Positions 36,084-46,686 of a stretch of 64,000 nucleotides of DNA are shown piece after piece. Location: assembly GCF_016616235.1 (NCBI RefSeq), contig NZ_CP067100.1, positions 1,485,001-1,549,000 of the forward strand. The letters are read 5' to 3'. Below the pieces are notes generated by a model. That model made no database searches. It saw nothing but the letters and a program-made list of their open reading frames with translations, and was not told where the DNA came from. The first letter of the stretch is position 1; each line of letters opens with the position of its first letter. Source of the stretch: Bradyrhizobium diazoefficiens (GTDB lineage Bacteria; Pseudomonadota; Alphaproteobacteria; Rhizobiales; Xanthobacteraceae). Both the position numbers and the translations under genes were made by a program.

Positions 36084-37067
36084 GTGCCCGATCTGCCCTG
36101 GACCGTCTATGCGATGTTGCTCTCACCGCTTGGGCTCCTCCTCGTTGCCGCAATCATCAAGACCTGGCAGGCCCGCGAGGCGCGAGGCTGGTTGCAGGCA
36201 CCCGGCAAGGTCGTCATCTCGGCGGCGGAGGTGCGTGAAATCCGGGTGTTCGACGACGATCGCGAAGAGCGCTTTCGGCTCGAGAGCCGCAATTTCGCGA
36301 ACGTGACATACGAATATTCCGTCGGCGGCCGAAAGCTGCGCAATAACCGCATTCTGATCGGCGAGGATCGCGGTAACTTCGAGGTCGCCGAGCATCTCGA
36401 GAAATATCCCGCCGGCAGCACCGTCACCGTCTATTACAATCCGCGCCATCCCGATCAGGCGGTGCTGGAGCGCGATCCGCCGAAGGGCCTGTGGGGATGT
36501 CTCGGCATCGGTACGGCGATCGTGCTCGTCATCGTGTTCGGCTCGGCGTTCGGTCTCAAGCAAAGCTACGACGTCCTCGCACACCACATCGCCCGTCCTG
36601 ACCTCGCAGGACTCGTCGTCGGCTTCGGCGCGTTCGGCGTCGCCATTGCGCTGATGGGACTTGCCGTGCGGCGGAAGGCCTCGCTGGCAACGCGCTGGCC
36701 GGTGGTGTCGGGCAGGATCAAAGTGTCGGCGATGGAGCAATTTCGCGAGGCGAGCGAACCCGGAGAAACTCTCGGTCGCGAGATGTCCGGCAAGCGGGTG
36801 ACCTACAGCTACAGGTACCAGAACGTCAGCTACACCAACGAGTGCGCACGCGTTGCGACCGGATCGTCGTCGGATCCCGGCAAGATGCTCGACAAGCTGC
36901 TGTCGCGCTACCGTGACGGTGCCACCGTCCGGGTCAGCGTCAATCCCGACAACCCGGCCGAAGCAACGCTGGACCCGCGCGGCGACGGTCGCGTCGCCTT
37001 CGTACTGTGGGGCATCGCCGCGATCTTCGCCGCGCTCGCGCTGTTCGTTGCGACCCGCGGAAGCTAA
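36084..37067 (+). CDS. DUF3592-type membrane protein with a duplicated domain
   Basis: This 327-residue protein starts at GTG 36084, with GAGGG upstream. It contains two copies of one unit. The first has GWLQAPGKVVISAAEVRE, NVTYEYSVGGRKLRNNRILI and GSTVTVYYNPRHPDQAVLER. The second has RWPVVSGRIKVSAMEQFREA, VTYSYRYQNVSYTNECARVA and GATVRVSVNPDNPAEATLDP. Hydrophobic helices lie at the start, in the middle (after each unit) and at the end. The 'WP.V.G.I' and 'V.YNP..P....L' pattern is DUF3592, of unknown function. Its stop overlaps the stop of the convergent amidohydrolase by four bases. Confidence 0.8.
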   Translation: MPDLPWTVYAMLLSPLGLLLVAAIIKTWQAREARGWLQAPGKVVISAAEVREIRVFDDDREERFRLESRNFANVTYEYSVGGRKLRNNRILIGEDRGNFEVAEHLEKYPAGSTVTVYYNPRHPDQAVLERDPPKGLWGCLGIGTAIVLVIVFGSAFGLKQSYDVLAHHIARPDLAGLVVGFGAFGVAIALMGLAVRRKASLATRWPVVSGRIKVSAMEQFREASEPGETLGREMSGKRVTYSYRYQNVSYTNECARVATGSSSDPGKMLDKLLSRYRDGATVRVSVNPDNPAEATLDPRGDGRVAFVLWGIAAIFAALALFVATRGS

Positions 37068-37870
37068 TCGACCAGCCTCTCCGCCCTTAACTCCGCCTCG
37101 ATCTCCGCAAAAATCCGCGCCAGCCGCTCGGCCCATTGCCGCTGGCCGGACTGGTCGGCAATGAGATCCTGGCGGATCTCGATGCCGGTGTTGACGAGGC
37201 CGCGGGCTTCGCCGTGGACGGGAATGGTGTAGTCGCTGAGATCGCTGACCGCATAAGGCTCGTTGTCGCCGACGACGAGATCGCCCTCGGCGCGCAGATG
37301 TTTCAGCAAGAGCTGCGGCAGCACGGTGTCGCGGTTGTACAGCGCGCCGATATGCCAGGGCCGCGCGACGCCGGCATAGACGGGCGTGAAGCTGTGCAGC
37401 GACACCAGCACCGTCGGCCGCTTGTCATGCAGGCGGCGATCGATCGCGGCATCGATGCGGTGATGATAGGGATCGAAGATCTCGCGCCGCCGTGCCGCGC
37501 GCTCGCCCTCGGTGATGCCCGCGTTGCGCGGGATCGCCGTCGCCTCTGAGATCACGGAGATCGAGCTTGCAACACCGGGCGAGCGGTTGCAGTCGATCAC
37601 GAGCCGCGAATAGCGCTGCGCGATCAGATGCGCATCCAGCATCCTGGCTAGCCGCTCGGCGACGCCGGCAATGCCGATGTCCCAGGCGATGTGCCTGACG
37701 AGCTCGCTTTCGGCAAGGCCGAGATTGCCGAGGGCCCGCGGCAGCGCCCGACCGTAGTGATCCGAGGTGAGCAGGAACGGCGATTTGCCGTCCGCGTTCA
37801 CCTCATGCACCGGTAGAATGTCCCCCTCGCCGAGGAGTTGATCGGCCGTGTCGACTGCGTCCAACGTCAT
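37064..37870 (-). CDS. N-formylglutamate amidohydrolase
   Basis: This 268-residue cytoplasmic enzyme begins at ATG 37870 (a start at 37888 is possible). Family marks are PFLLTSDHYGRALPRALGNL, HIAWDIGIAGVAERLARMLD, LVIDCNRSPG, PTVLVSLHSFTPVYAGVARPW, and VGDNEPYAVSDLSDYTIPVHG. The conserved Asp-His, Asp-Cys-Asn-Arg and Ser-Leu-His-Ser positions probably hold the catalytic zinc. It may hydrolyse N-formylglutamate in histidine breakdown or a related N-acyl acidic amino acid. No hut genes are nearby. It is transcribed leftward and ends convergently with the DUF3592 gene. Confidence 0.9.
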   Translation of the reverse strand: MTLDAVDTADQLLGEGDILPVHEVNADGKSPFLLTSDHYGRALPRALGNLGLAESELVRHIAWDIGIAGVAERLARMLDAHLIAQRYSRLVIDCNRSPGVASSISVISEATAIPRNAGITEGERAARRREIFDPYHHRIDAAIDRRLHDKRPTVLVSLHSFTPVYAGVARPWHIGALYNRDTVLPQLLLKHLRAEGDLVVGDNEPYAVSDLSDYTIPVHGEARGLVNTGIEIRQDLIADQSGQRQWAERLARIFAEIEAELRAERLVD

Positions 37871-38067
37871 TCCTGATTGCCTAAGCAAGATGCCATTGCC
37901 CCCCGAAATCAGGCAGGAACCGCCTATCCGAAATTGATCCAGCTTGCCGGACGATGCCGCCGCTCGCGATTCATCTCAAGACCGAATATCGCGCGCTCCC
38001 GCCCTTTCCTTGGCCGAGATTTGCGGCGCCGCTGTCGCTTCGTTCGATTGGCGGTTATAGACACGTC

Positions 38068-38466
38068 ATGACCTCCGATCGTCTCTTCGTCTACGGCACC
38101 CTGATGCGGGGCTTCGACCATCCGATGGCGCGGCTGCTCGCGGGCCACGCGGATTTCCTGGGCGAAGCGACCTGCCACGGCCGGCTCGTTCTTGTGAAGC
38201 ATTATCCGGGCCTGCTGTTGTCGGATGCCGCCTCGGACATCGTTCACGGCGAGCTGTTTCACCTGCGCGTGCCCGAGGAGCTGCTGGCCGAGCTCGACAT
38301 GTATGAGGCCTGCGGCGAAGGCTTTCCGGAGCCGACCGAATATCTGCGCCGGCTGATCGACGTGACATTGCTTGATGGCACCGCGGAGAAGGCCTGGACC
38401 TACGTCTACAACTGGCCTGTCACCGATCTGCCGCACATCGTCTCCGGTCGCTTTCTGGAGCATTGA
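38068..38466 (+). CDS. gamma-glutamylcyclotransferase (AIG2-like)
   Basis: This 132-residue protein starts at ATG 38068. The GGCT signature is complete: substrate loop RLFVYGTLMRGFDHPMARLL, GRLVLVKHYPGLLLSD, HGELFHLRVPEELLAELDMY and EACGEGF. Such enzymes release 5-oxoproline from gamma-glutamyl compounds; bacterial AIG2-like members may have other substrates. The ATG is preceded by no strong Shine-Dalgarno; the frame upstream to 37954 is open but not conserved-looking. It stands alone, with a family A repeat after it. Confidence 0.87.
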   Translation: MTSDRLFVYGTLMRGFDHPMARLLAGHADFLGEATCHGRLVLVKHYPGLLLSDAASDIVHGELFHLRVPEELLAELDMYEACGEGFPEPTEYLRRLIDVTLLDGTAEKAWTYVYNWPVTDLPHIVSGRFLEH

Positions 38467-38477
38467 CGGCGGATGCT

Positions 38478-38650
38478 TGCTTCACCTTGCCCCGCTTGCG
38501 GGGAGAGATTTGCATCGAAGATGCAATCCGGGTGAGAGGGACAGGTTCTGTCGACGACCTCACGTGCGGAGAGAAAGCCCCTTACCCAACCCTCTCAGCG
38601 CGAGCGAAGCTCGTCGCGGGCCCCGTAAGAACGGGGCGAGGGGGCGCACC
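38478..38650. repeat. dispersed inverted-repeat cassette, family A copy 4
   Basis: The unit opens with CCTTGCCCCGCTTGCGGGGAG, the hairpin TTGCATC-GAA-GATGCAA and GGGTGAGAGGG. It closes with CCCCGTAAGAACGGGG followed by CGAGGGGGCG. The closing block is the inverted form of the opening block at 1606 and 13851. Confidence 0.75.
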
Positions 38651-38674
38651 GCCATAGGGCAAGCAATTCGATCA

Positions 38675-38883
38675 TTACGTCAACAGCATTTCCTTCACGA
38701 CCCGCGCATCAACCTCGTGCTCGACGTAAGTCCATTCCTCAGTCCGCCGCAGCATCCCCACCAGCTTCTCGAACAGCGAGCATGTGCGGGGGCGTATTCG
38801 AACCAGGTCAGGAAATCGAACGGGCCGCCGAAGCGGGAACCGGCGGCGTTCAAGTGGCTCTGACGGGACGAGGGCCTGTGCAT
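38675..38883 (-). pseudogene. frameshifted remnant of a small conserved protein
   Basis: On the minus strand one frame reads FGGPFDFLTWFEYAPAHAR. Then, after a one-base loss near 38782, the next frame continues LFEKLVGMLRRTEEWTYVEH and EVDARVVKEMLLT to TAA at 38675-38677. The joined text is a convincing C-terminal domain with the 'TWFEYAP.H...FE.LV..LR.TEEW.YVE.EVD.R' pattern, which I associate tentatively with chlorite-dismutase-related proteins. No proper start or N-terminal part is present. It is a dead fragment left between a repeat and dnaG. Confidence 0.65.
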
Positions 38884-38989
38884 AGGTCGAATAACCCGGA
38901 TAACCCGCCTAAACCTGACTTCTGGCGCCGCCGCACCTATATCCCTGATCCTTCGCCCGACTCACCCCGGTTTGCGCTACACCCACATC

Positions 38990-40996
38990 ATGCGCTTCAC
39001 GCCCCAATTCCTCGACGAGCTGCGTGCCCGGCTTTCGGTCTCCGAGGTCGTGGGCAAGCGCGTCAAGCTGAAGAAGGCGGGGCGGGAGTGGAAAGGGCTG
39101 TCGCCGTTCCAGCAGGAGAAGACGCCGTCGTTCTATGTCAACGACCAGAAGGGTTTTTACCACGACTTCTCCTCCGGCAAGCACGGCGACATCATCACCT
39201 TCGTGATGGAGACCGACGGCCTGCCGTTCGCCGAAGCCGTCGAGCGGCTCGCGGGCATGGCGGGCCTGCCGCTGCCGGCGGTGACGCCGGATGCGGCGCG
39301 GCAGGAGCAGCGGCGCAAGTCGCTGCATGAGGTCATGGACCTCGCCGCAAAATTTTTTGCGGAGACGCTGGCCTCGCGTGTCGGTGCCAAGGCGCGCGGC
39401 TATCTTGCCGACCGCGCGATCTCGCAGGCCGCGCAATTGCAGTTCCGGCTCGGCTATGCGCCGCCCGACCGCTTCGCGCTGAAGGAGCATCTCGGCGAGC
39501 TCGGAATCTCCGTCGAGGACATGGTCGAGACCGGCCTGCTGGTGGCCGGCGACGACATTCCCGTTCCTTACGACCGCTTCCGCGACCGCGTGATGTTTCC
39601 GATCACGGATTTGCGCGGCCGCGTCATCGCCTTTGGCGGACGCGCGCTGGAGAAGGACGTTCCGGCCAAATATTTGAACTCGCCGGAGACGCCGCTCTTC
39701 CACAAGGGCGACAACCTCTACAACCACCAGACCGCGCGCAAAGCCACCCATGATGGCGGCGCGCTGATCGTGGTCGAAGGCTATGTCGACGTCATCGCCA
39801 TGGTGACGGCTGGTTTTGCAGGCGCCGTCGCGCCGCTCGGCACCGCGCTGACCGAAAGCCAGCTCGCGCTGCTCTGGAAGATGGCGGACGAGCCGATCCT
39901 CTGCTTCGACGGCGACCGCGCCGGGCAGAAGGCGGCCTATCGTGCTGCGGACCTTGCCCTGCCGTTCCTCGCGCCCGGCAAGAGCCTGCGCTTTGCGCTG
40001 CTGCCGGAGGGGCAGGACCCCGACGATCTCGTCCGCTCCGGCGGCCGTGGCGCAATCGAAGAGGTGATCGCAGCAGCGCGCCCGCTCGCCGACGTGATCT
40101 GGTCGCGCGAGCTCGAAGGCGGCAATTTTGCCACGCCTGAGCGCCGCGCCGCGCTGGAGGCGCGCATCAAGGAGCTCGCGAGCGGCATCCGCGACGAGGT
40201 GGTGCGTCGCTATTATCGCGACGATTTTGCCGACCGGCTTCAGCGCACTTTCGCCCCCGAGGGTGGGCGCGGCGGCTTTGGCGGCCGAGGCAATTTCCGC
40301 CCCGGCGGCGGCCGCCCGTTCCAGCCGAGGGGCGGGGGGGCTGCGAATCGATTCGGTGGCCAGGGGTTCGGAGGCCGCCGCGGCCCGCCCGGTCCGACCC
40401 TTTTGCCCTCCGGCCCCTACCAGGCGGCAAGCCCTCAGCTGGCGGCGAGCCCGATCATGCGCGGCCAGCGCAGCGCCATCTCCCGCCGGGAGGCCCTGAT
40501 CCTGCAATGCCTGATCAATCATCCCTGGCTGCTGCACGAGCACCTCGAGGAGGTCGCCGCCCTGGAGCTGGCCCATCCCGAGGCCCACAAGCTCAGGGCC
40601 GGCATCATCGCCGCTTTCGCCAACGACCATCACCATTCGCCGGACCCCGAGGAGCAGGCCGAGAAGATGCGCGGCGATCTCCAAAAGGGCGGATTTTCGC
40701 AGGTCCTTCAAAGGGTTGAGAATTCCATCACCACCGCGGCGGTGTTTGGCGCCCGCGAGGGCGCGGCGCAGGACGACGTTCTCGCCACCTGGCACCAGCT
40801 CGTTGCCTTGCATCGGCAATACCATTCACTACTTAGAGAGCTGAAAGACGCCGAGCTGGCCTTGGGGGAGGATCCCAGCGAGGCCAGTTTGGCGTGGCTG
40901 CGTGACGTCAAGGCCCGGCTGGCCGAGGTCGACGGTACCGAGGCCCTGATCGAGGGTTTTGGCGAGCTGTCGGGCCGGTTCCAGAAGAGCGTGTGA
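38990..40996 (+). CDS. dnaG: DNA primase
   Basis: This 668-residue primase makes RNA primers at the replication fork. It starts at ATG 38990 (RFTPQFLDELRARLSVSEVV). The N-terminal zinc-ribbon fold is kept as SPFQQEKTPSFYVNDQKGFY then HDFSSGKHGD, but every zinc ligand has changed: the usual CPFH is SPFQ at 38-41, and CFGC is DFSS at 59-62. The catalytic TOPRIM core is normal, with IVVEGYVDVIAM and PILCFDGDRAGQKAA. A Gly/Arg-rich linker at about 424-465 separates it from the C-terminal helicase-binding domain. rpoD follows 376 bases downstream, the classical macromolecular-synthesis pair, here without rpsU. Confidence 0.97.
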   Translation: MRFTPQFLDELRARLSVSEVVGKRVKLKKAGREWKGLSPFQQEKTPSFYVNDQKGFYHDFSSGKHGDIITFVMETDGLPFAEAVERLAGMAGLPLPAVTPDAARQEQRRKSLHEVMDLAAKFFAETLASRVGAKARGYLADRAISQAAQLQFRLGYAPPDRFALKEHLGELGISVEDMVETGLLVAGDDIPVPYDRFRDRVMFPITDLRGRVIAFGGRALEKDVPAKYLNSPETPLFHKGDNLYNHQTARKATHDGGALIVVEGYVDVIAMVTAGFAGAVAPLGTALTESQLALLWKMADEPILCFDGDRAGQKAAYRAADLALPFLAPGKSLRFALLPEGQDPDDLVRSGGRGAIEEVIAAARPLADVIWSRELEGGNFATPERRAALEARIKELASGIRDEVVRRYYRDDFADRLQRTFAPEGGRGGFGGRGNFRPGGGRPFQPRGGGAANRFGGQGFGGRRGPPGPTLLPSGPYQAASPQLAASPIMRGQRSAISRREALILQCLINHPWLLHEHLEEVAALELAHPEAHKLRAGIIAAFANDHHHSPDPEEQAEKMRGDLQKGGFSQVLQRVENSITTAAVFGAREGAAQDDVLATWHQLVALHRQYHSLLRELKDAELALGEDPSEASLAWLRDVKARLAEVDGTEALIEGFGELSGRFQKSV

Positions 40997-41372
40997 TGAA
41001 AGAATCATGCGGACGGCCGGGCTCGGCGCCGCTAAAAGACTCGCCAAATCCAAGGTTTGGCGGCAAAAACAGGGTTAATCGAGGCTTAACGGTCTTGTAG
41101 CACTTTGGCCCAGAGGCGGCCGCAGGCAGAACAGACGCGTCAGGAATGAATCCGCGCAATCGCTGTTGGCATTACACCTGCATCCGCTGCGACAAAGAGG
41201 CTCACGAAGCGTTAGGCAAATCCGGCGAGAGAGAGTTGGGGGTGGCGAGAGATGTGCGCGCCGCCCTTTCCGTGTCGAGAGCTGCCGAAGCGAGAGCATC
41301 GAGCAACAGGTTCAAGTGAATTCACGTGGGGCGCGGCGATCGTCTCGCATGAAGCGCGTTTAGGAGCAATGG
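40997..41372 (+). other. dnaG-rpoD intergenic region
   Basis: The 376-base region has no supported gene. It should contain the rpoD promoter(s), which I cannot place with confidence. The rpoD Shine-Dalgarno AGGAG lies at 41363-41367, five bases before ATG. No clear terminator follows dnaG. Confidence 0.5.
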
Positions 41373-43502
<2,130 letters not shown>

Positions 43503-43548
43503 TTCGGATTGTCGTGCCGGGGCCTGATCCCGGGCATCGATCCAACGA

Positions 43549-43578
43549 AAGCGGCGGGCCTAAAGCCCGCCGCTTCTG
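43549..43578 (+). terminator. probable rpoD terminator
   Basis: AAGCGGCGGGC pairs perfectly with GCCCGCCGCTT around five bases, followed by only CTGT. It lies 46 bases after the rpoD stop. The stem is strong but the T run is weak. Confidence 0.6.
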
Positions 43579-43693
43579 TAAGCGGATGCGCAAAGGGCCT
43601 TCGTCGCTGCGCTTCGCGCCGAACCTTGAGAAGCGACGCCTGAAAAGCTTGCTTGCGATTCGATTCCTTTCGGCAATCAGCTTGGTGACGCAA

Positions 43694-44074
43694 ATGTCCG
43701 CCGCCCACCTCACCGTCTGGTACAATACCCGCTGCCCCGTCTGCGAGGCCGGCATCGACTGGCAGCGCAACAAGCTGCTGGCGCTGGTGCGCGCGGGCTC
43801 GGTCGAGTTCAGGGATATCAACGAGCAGCCCGACGCGCTGGCGCACTTTGGTGCGTCGCTCGACGACATCAGGCGCCGCCTGCATGCGACCGATCAGGCC
43901 GGCCGGCTCATCGTCGGTGCGGATGTCGCGATTGCGCTGTGGCGGATGACGCCCGGGGAGGGGTGGCTTGCGGCGCTGTTCGGCAATCGCGTGGCGCTGC
44001 CGTTCACGCGGTTCTTCTACGATCGGTTCGCCGATCTGCTGTTTGCCTGGAACAAGTGGAGCGGGCGCTGGTGA
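43694..44074 (+). CDS. DUF393-type thiol-disulfide-like protein
   Basis: This 126-residue protein starts at ATG 43694. It begins HLTVWYNTRCPVCEAGIDWQ, a glutaredoxin-like strand with a CxxC pair, and continues VEFRDINEQPDALAHFGASL, RRRLHATDQAGRLIVGADVA and a C-terminal NRVALPFTRFFYDRFADLLF. This is the DUF393 pattern, which belongs to the thioredoxin fold and is thought to act in disulfide exchange. The open frame extends upstream to 43514 across the terminator region and is not used. It is convergent with the small gene on the other strand. Confidence 0.85.
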   Translation: MSAAHLTVWYNTRCPVCEAGIDWQRNKLLALVRAGSVEFRDINEQPDALAHFGASLDDIRRRLHATDQAGRLIVGADVAIALWRMTPGEGWLAALFGNRVALPFTRFFYDRFADLLFAWNKWSGRW

Positions 44075-44091
44075 GCGCCGCGGACGTCGAC

Positions 44092-44328
44092 TTATTTCTT
44101 CTTGGCTCCGACCCGGTCGAGGTTCTTGATCGCCAGCGGCGGACGGCCGGATTTTTCCGCGATCTCGCGGTCCTGCTCCATGATGAAGCCGCGGGCGGGC
44201 TCGTCGCCTTCCAGGCCGCCGAGCAATTCCGCGGGCACGCGCCGGTTCGATCGTTGGGAGCCGTCCTCATAGACGACGTTGAAAAAGGCGAATTCGCCTT
44301 TGGGATTGGTTCCGGGTTTCTTGGCCAT
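44092..44328 (-). CDS. conserved small hypothetical protein
   Basis: This 78-residue soluble protein starts at ATG 44328. It begins MAKKPGTNPKGEFAFFNVVY then EDGSQRSNRRVPAELLGGLE, with REIAEKSGRPPLAIKNLDRV and a basic end GAKKK. No signal or membrane segment is present. It looks like a conserved rhizobial protein of unknown function with a short beta-strand core. It stops 18 bases from the convergent DUF393 gene. Confidence 0.7.
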   Translation of the reverse strand: MAKKPGTNPKGEFAFFNVVYEDGSQRSNRRVPAELLGGLEGDEPARGFIMEQDREIAEKSGRPPLAIKNLDRVGAKKK

Positions 44329-44470
44329 GGCGGCTTGTCGTCGATCAGGGCGCCGCAGTCAAATGACTTCGACTGATATCGACATCCTTTGCGGCAGGAA
44401 GACCGGCGGAGCTGCCGGAGTTGTCTTCGGCCGGTCGCGTCCTGGCGCCTGCGCGCGGCTCTGCGCCTCG

Positions 44471-44506
44471 ATAAACGGCGGGCCGATAGGCCCGCCGTTT
44501 ATTTTG
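44471..44506 (+). terminator. strong orphan hairpin terminator
   Basis: A 14-bp perfect stem with a four-base loop is followed by TTTT. No coding gene ends upstream on this strand within 390 bases, so the transcript it ends is unknown. Confidence 0.6.
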
Positions 44507-44853
44507 CTCTTCAGCGTTGCCCGGGGCTGGCGGGGCAACAACCTGAGATAGAAGGCTATCGCTTGCGCTCTGCCATGGCAAGGCAAATCGTCGGCGTGGC
44601 GATGTCGCAGCAAGCGCATCAGATATGCGGCTGATGTCGTCGCGGGTTCTCGCTGATATCGCGAAGCACATGCTTGGATCCTCGAAACAGTTTGTTCACC
44701 TTGCAGGTTCTTGCAACGCAGCGAGAACGCGCGCGGTGGCCCGCGACCACGCGTGCCGGGATCGTTGAACGCGATGGTGGATGGCGCAGCGCTCTCAGAT
44801 ACGGCATGAGCAGGCGCCGACGCCCCCGGAGTCTGAGATGCTGGCACAATACG

Positions 44854-44948
44854 CCTGTTTTGCCCGACGGGTCAACACGGATTCGGAAAAGTCGCATGAG
44901 GTCGGGACGCGGCTTCTACTGTGCATGGGGTTGTTTTGCGGTTTTTTG
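44854..44948 (+). repeat. dispersed repeat, family D copy 2
   Basis: CCTGTTTTGCCCGACGGGTC with AA, a variable middle, and CTACTGTGCATGGGGTTG plus TTTT (44916-44937) match the unit at 11294-11403 in order and orientation. It is close upstream of the lytic transglycosylase gene. Confidence 0.7.
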
Positions 44949-45062
44949 TTTCGGCGCAGTGATCGCGCCCACCGGCATGATCGGCGCTGCCGCTTTGACG
45001 CGAATCCAGTTCCCGGGCATGATCGCGCCGCTTCCACGCATCGTCCCGAAGGATTTTCCCGC

Positions 45063-45869
45063 ATGCTGAGACCGCTTCTCGCCGCCGCCTCCATTCTCTT
45101 GCTGGCCGGCGGATCGGCGCAGGCTGCGCGCTGCGGCGGCGACTTCAACAGCTTTGTCGCCAGCATGGCCTCGGAGGCGCAAGCCGCCGGTGTCTCGGCA
45201 AGCGTGACCAGCGCGGCGTTCAGCGGCATCACCCAGGATGGCGCGGTGCTCGCCTTCGACCGGCGCCAGCGCTACACCTTCAACAAGAGTTTTGAGCAGT
45301 ATGTCTCGACCCGCGTCGGCGCCGGCCGCATCAATGGCGGCCGCGCGCTGCTCCAGCGCCATGCCGCGTTGCTCTCGCGGATCGAGCAGCAGTTCGGCGT
45401 GCCCAGGCAGATCCTGGTCGCGATCTGGGGGCTGGAGAGCGATTTCGGCAAGGGCGACATGGGCAAGCTGCCGGTGATCCGCACGCTCGCAACACTCGCG
45501 CATGACTGCCGCCGCACCGATCTGTTCCAGGGCGAGCTGCTCGCCGCACTCAAGATCTTGCAGCGCGGCGACCTGCCGCTGCGCGACCTCATCGGTGCCT
45601 ATGCCGGCGAGATCGGCCAGACCCAGTTCCTGCCGTCGTCCTACATCAAATACGGCGTCGATTTCGACGGCGACGGCCATGTCGACCTCCGCCACAGCGT
45701 CCCCGACGTGCTCGCCTCGACCGCGAACCTGCTCCACACCAGCGGCTTCAAGATGGGCCAGCCCTACGGCGAAGGCACCGCAAATTTCGAGGCGATGCGC
45801 GAGTGGAACAGGGCGGTGGTGTACCGCAAGACGATCGGCTATTTCGCGGACCGGCTGATGGGGCAGTAA
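45063..45869 (+). CDS. lytic murein transglycosylase, MltB type
   Basis: This 268-residue periplasmic enzyme cleaves the glycan strands of peptidoglycan to 1,6-anhydro ends. It starts at ATG 45063, with a signal peptide (LRPLLAAASILLLAGGSAQA). The catalytic Glu125 is in LVAIWGLESDFGKGDMG, and the family marks GEIGQTQFLPSSYIKYGVDF and ANLLHTSGF follow. It lacks the C-terminal peptidoglycan-binding repeat that many rhizobial MltB proteins carry, and there is no lipobox cysteine, so it is probably soluble. It is preceded by a family D repeat and followed by a family B repeat. Confidence 0.93.
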   Translation: MLRPLLAAASILLLAGGSAQAARCGGDFNSFVASMASEAQAAGVSASVTSAAFSGITQDGAVLAFDRRQRYTFNKSFEQYVSTRVGAGRINGGRALLQRHAALLSRIEQQFGVPRQILVAIWGLESDFGKGDMGKLPVIRTLATLAHDCRRTDLFQGELLAALKILQRGDLPLRDLIGAYAGEIGQTQFLPSSYIKYGVDFDGDGHVDLRHSVPDVLASTANLLHTSGFKMGQPYGEGTANFEAMREWNRAVVYRKTIGYFADRLMGQ

Positions 45870-45882
45870 TCACATACTCAGC

Positions 45883-45981
45883 GTCATCACCCGCGAAAGC
45901 GGGTGATCCAGTATTCCAGAGGCAGCAGTAACTGAGCCGAGAAGCCCCGCCGTACTGGTCACCCGTCAAGCCGGGCATGAC
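45883..45981. repeat. dispersed inverted repeat, family B copy 2
   Basis: GTCATCACCCGCGAAAGCGG and GTGATCCAGTATTCCAGAGG open the unit; CCGTACTGGTCACCCGTCAA and GCCGGGCATGAC close it. The order of elements equals that at 11459-11556 in inverted form. Confidence 0.7.
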
Positions 45982-46261
45982 AGCGGAGAGCGTGGCGACG
46001 GCGGAGCGCGCATCGGCAATGCTGTCGCGCCACACGACTACGTTCCCTTTGCCATCTCCAGCCCACAGCAAATGGCGCGAGCGCGAGGCCGATGCCGCTG
46101 GCAGCTGCCGTAATGGCAGCAAGCGCCGCGAATCGCAGGCATGATGTGGTGTTCCCCGATCAAGGATGGAACCATGAATTACATTTTTTTGAAATGAAAC
46201 CGAACCGTAGTGCGCCCGGGTCTTTAACATTCGTTATTGAGGCCAAGCATTGGAGCCGTCG
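45982..46261. other. intergenic region before the response regulator
   Basis: This stretch of 280 bases shows no gene. The last 100 bases are AT-richer and should hold the regulator's promoter; TGGAG at 46251-46255 is its Shine-Dalgarno. Confidence 0.45.
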
Positions 46262-46636
46262 ATGGGACAAGCAAGACCATTTCGCGCGACAGCGCTGATC
46301 GTTGAAGACGACGCCATGCAGCGGGAAATGCTGTGCGTCCTGTTGGAAGAGAGCGGCTATCAGGTCATCCAATGCGAAAGCGCCGAGGCCGCCGAGCGCG
46401 TGCTTGACAAGAACGCCGGCGCGCTCTGTTTGATGATGACCGACGTCCAGCTTGCCGGCCGCATGAACGGGGTCGAGCTCGCGCACGTCGCCAAGGATCG
46501 CAATCCCCGGCTCGACGTCGTCGTCACCTCCGGTCGTCCCTTGAAACAAGCCTTGCCGGACGGCGCGAAATTCTGGGCCAAACCCTGGGCGCCGCTCGAC
46601 GTGCTGCGCGAGGCCGAGATCGCGCAATTGTCCTGA
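46262..46636 (+). CDS. single-domain response regulator
   Basis: This 124-residue protein starts at ATG 46262 (TGGAG six bases upstream) and is one receiver domain without an output domain. The acidic pocket is in ALIVEDDAMQREMLCVLLEE, the phospho-acceptor Asp in CLMMTDVQLAGRMNGVELA, the Thr/Ser switch in VVVTSGRPL, and the Lys in FWAKPWAPLDVLREAE. Such proteins relay phosphate or bind partners directly. No kinase gene is adjacent. The 'VTSG' and 'AKPW' pattern is shared with rhizobial stand-alone receivers of unknown pathway. Confidence 0.9.
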   Translation: MGQARPFRATALIVEDDAMQREMLCVLLEESGYQVIQCESAEAAERVLDKNAGALCLMMTDVQLAGRMNGVELAHVAKDRNPRLDVVVTSGRPLKQALPDGAKFWAKPWAPLDVLREAEIAQLS

Positions 46637-46686
46637 AGGCCGAGGTCCGGCTTTCTTGCCGTGAGGCGGACTGATAAGGTCCGTCC

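Larger units (their letters stand above)
44329..45062. other. gene-poor region with a strong hairpin and a family D repeat
   Basis: These 734 bases contain no supported gene. A perfect hairpin ATAAACGGCGGGCC-GATA-GGCCCGCCGTTTAT at 44471-44501 is followed by TTTTGCTC and looks like a terminator, but no gene ends before it on the plus strand. An untranslated RNA ending there is possible. The second copy of the family D repeat lies at 44854-44948. Confidence 0.5.

Noticed and set aside
38909..40825. 638-residue open frame antisense to dnaG
   Set aside because: Shadow frame; no domain and no start signal.
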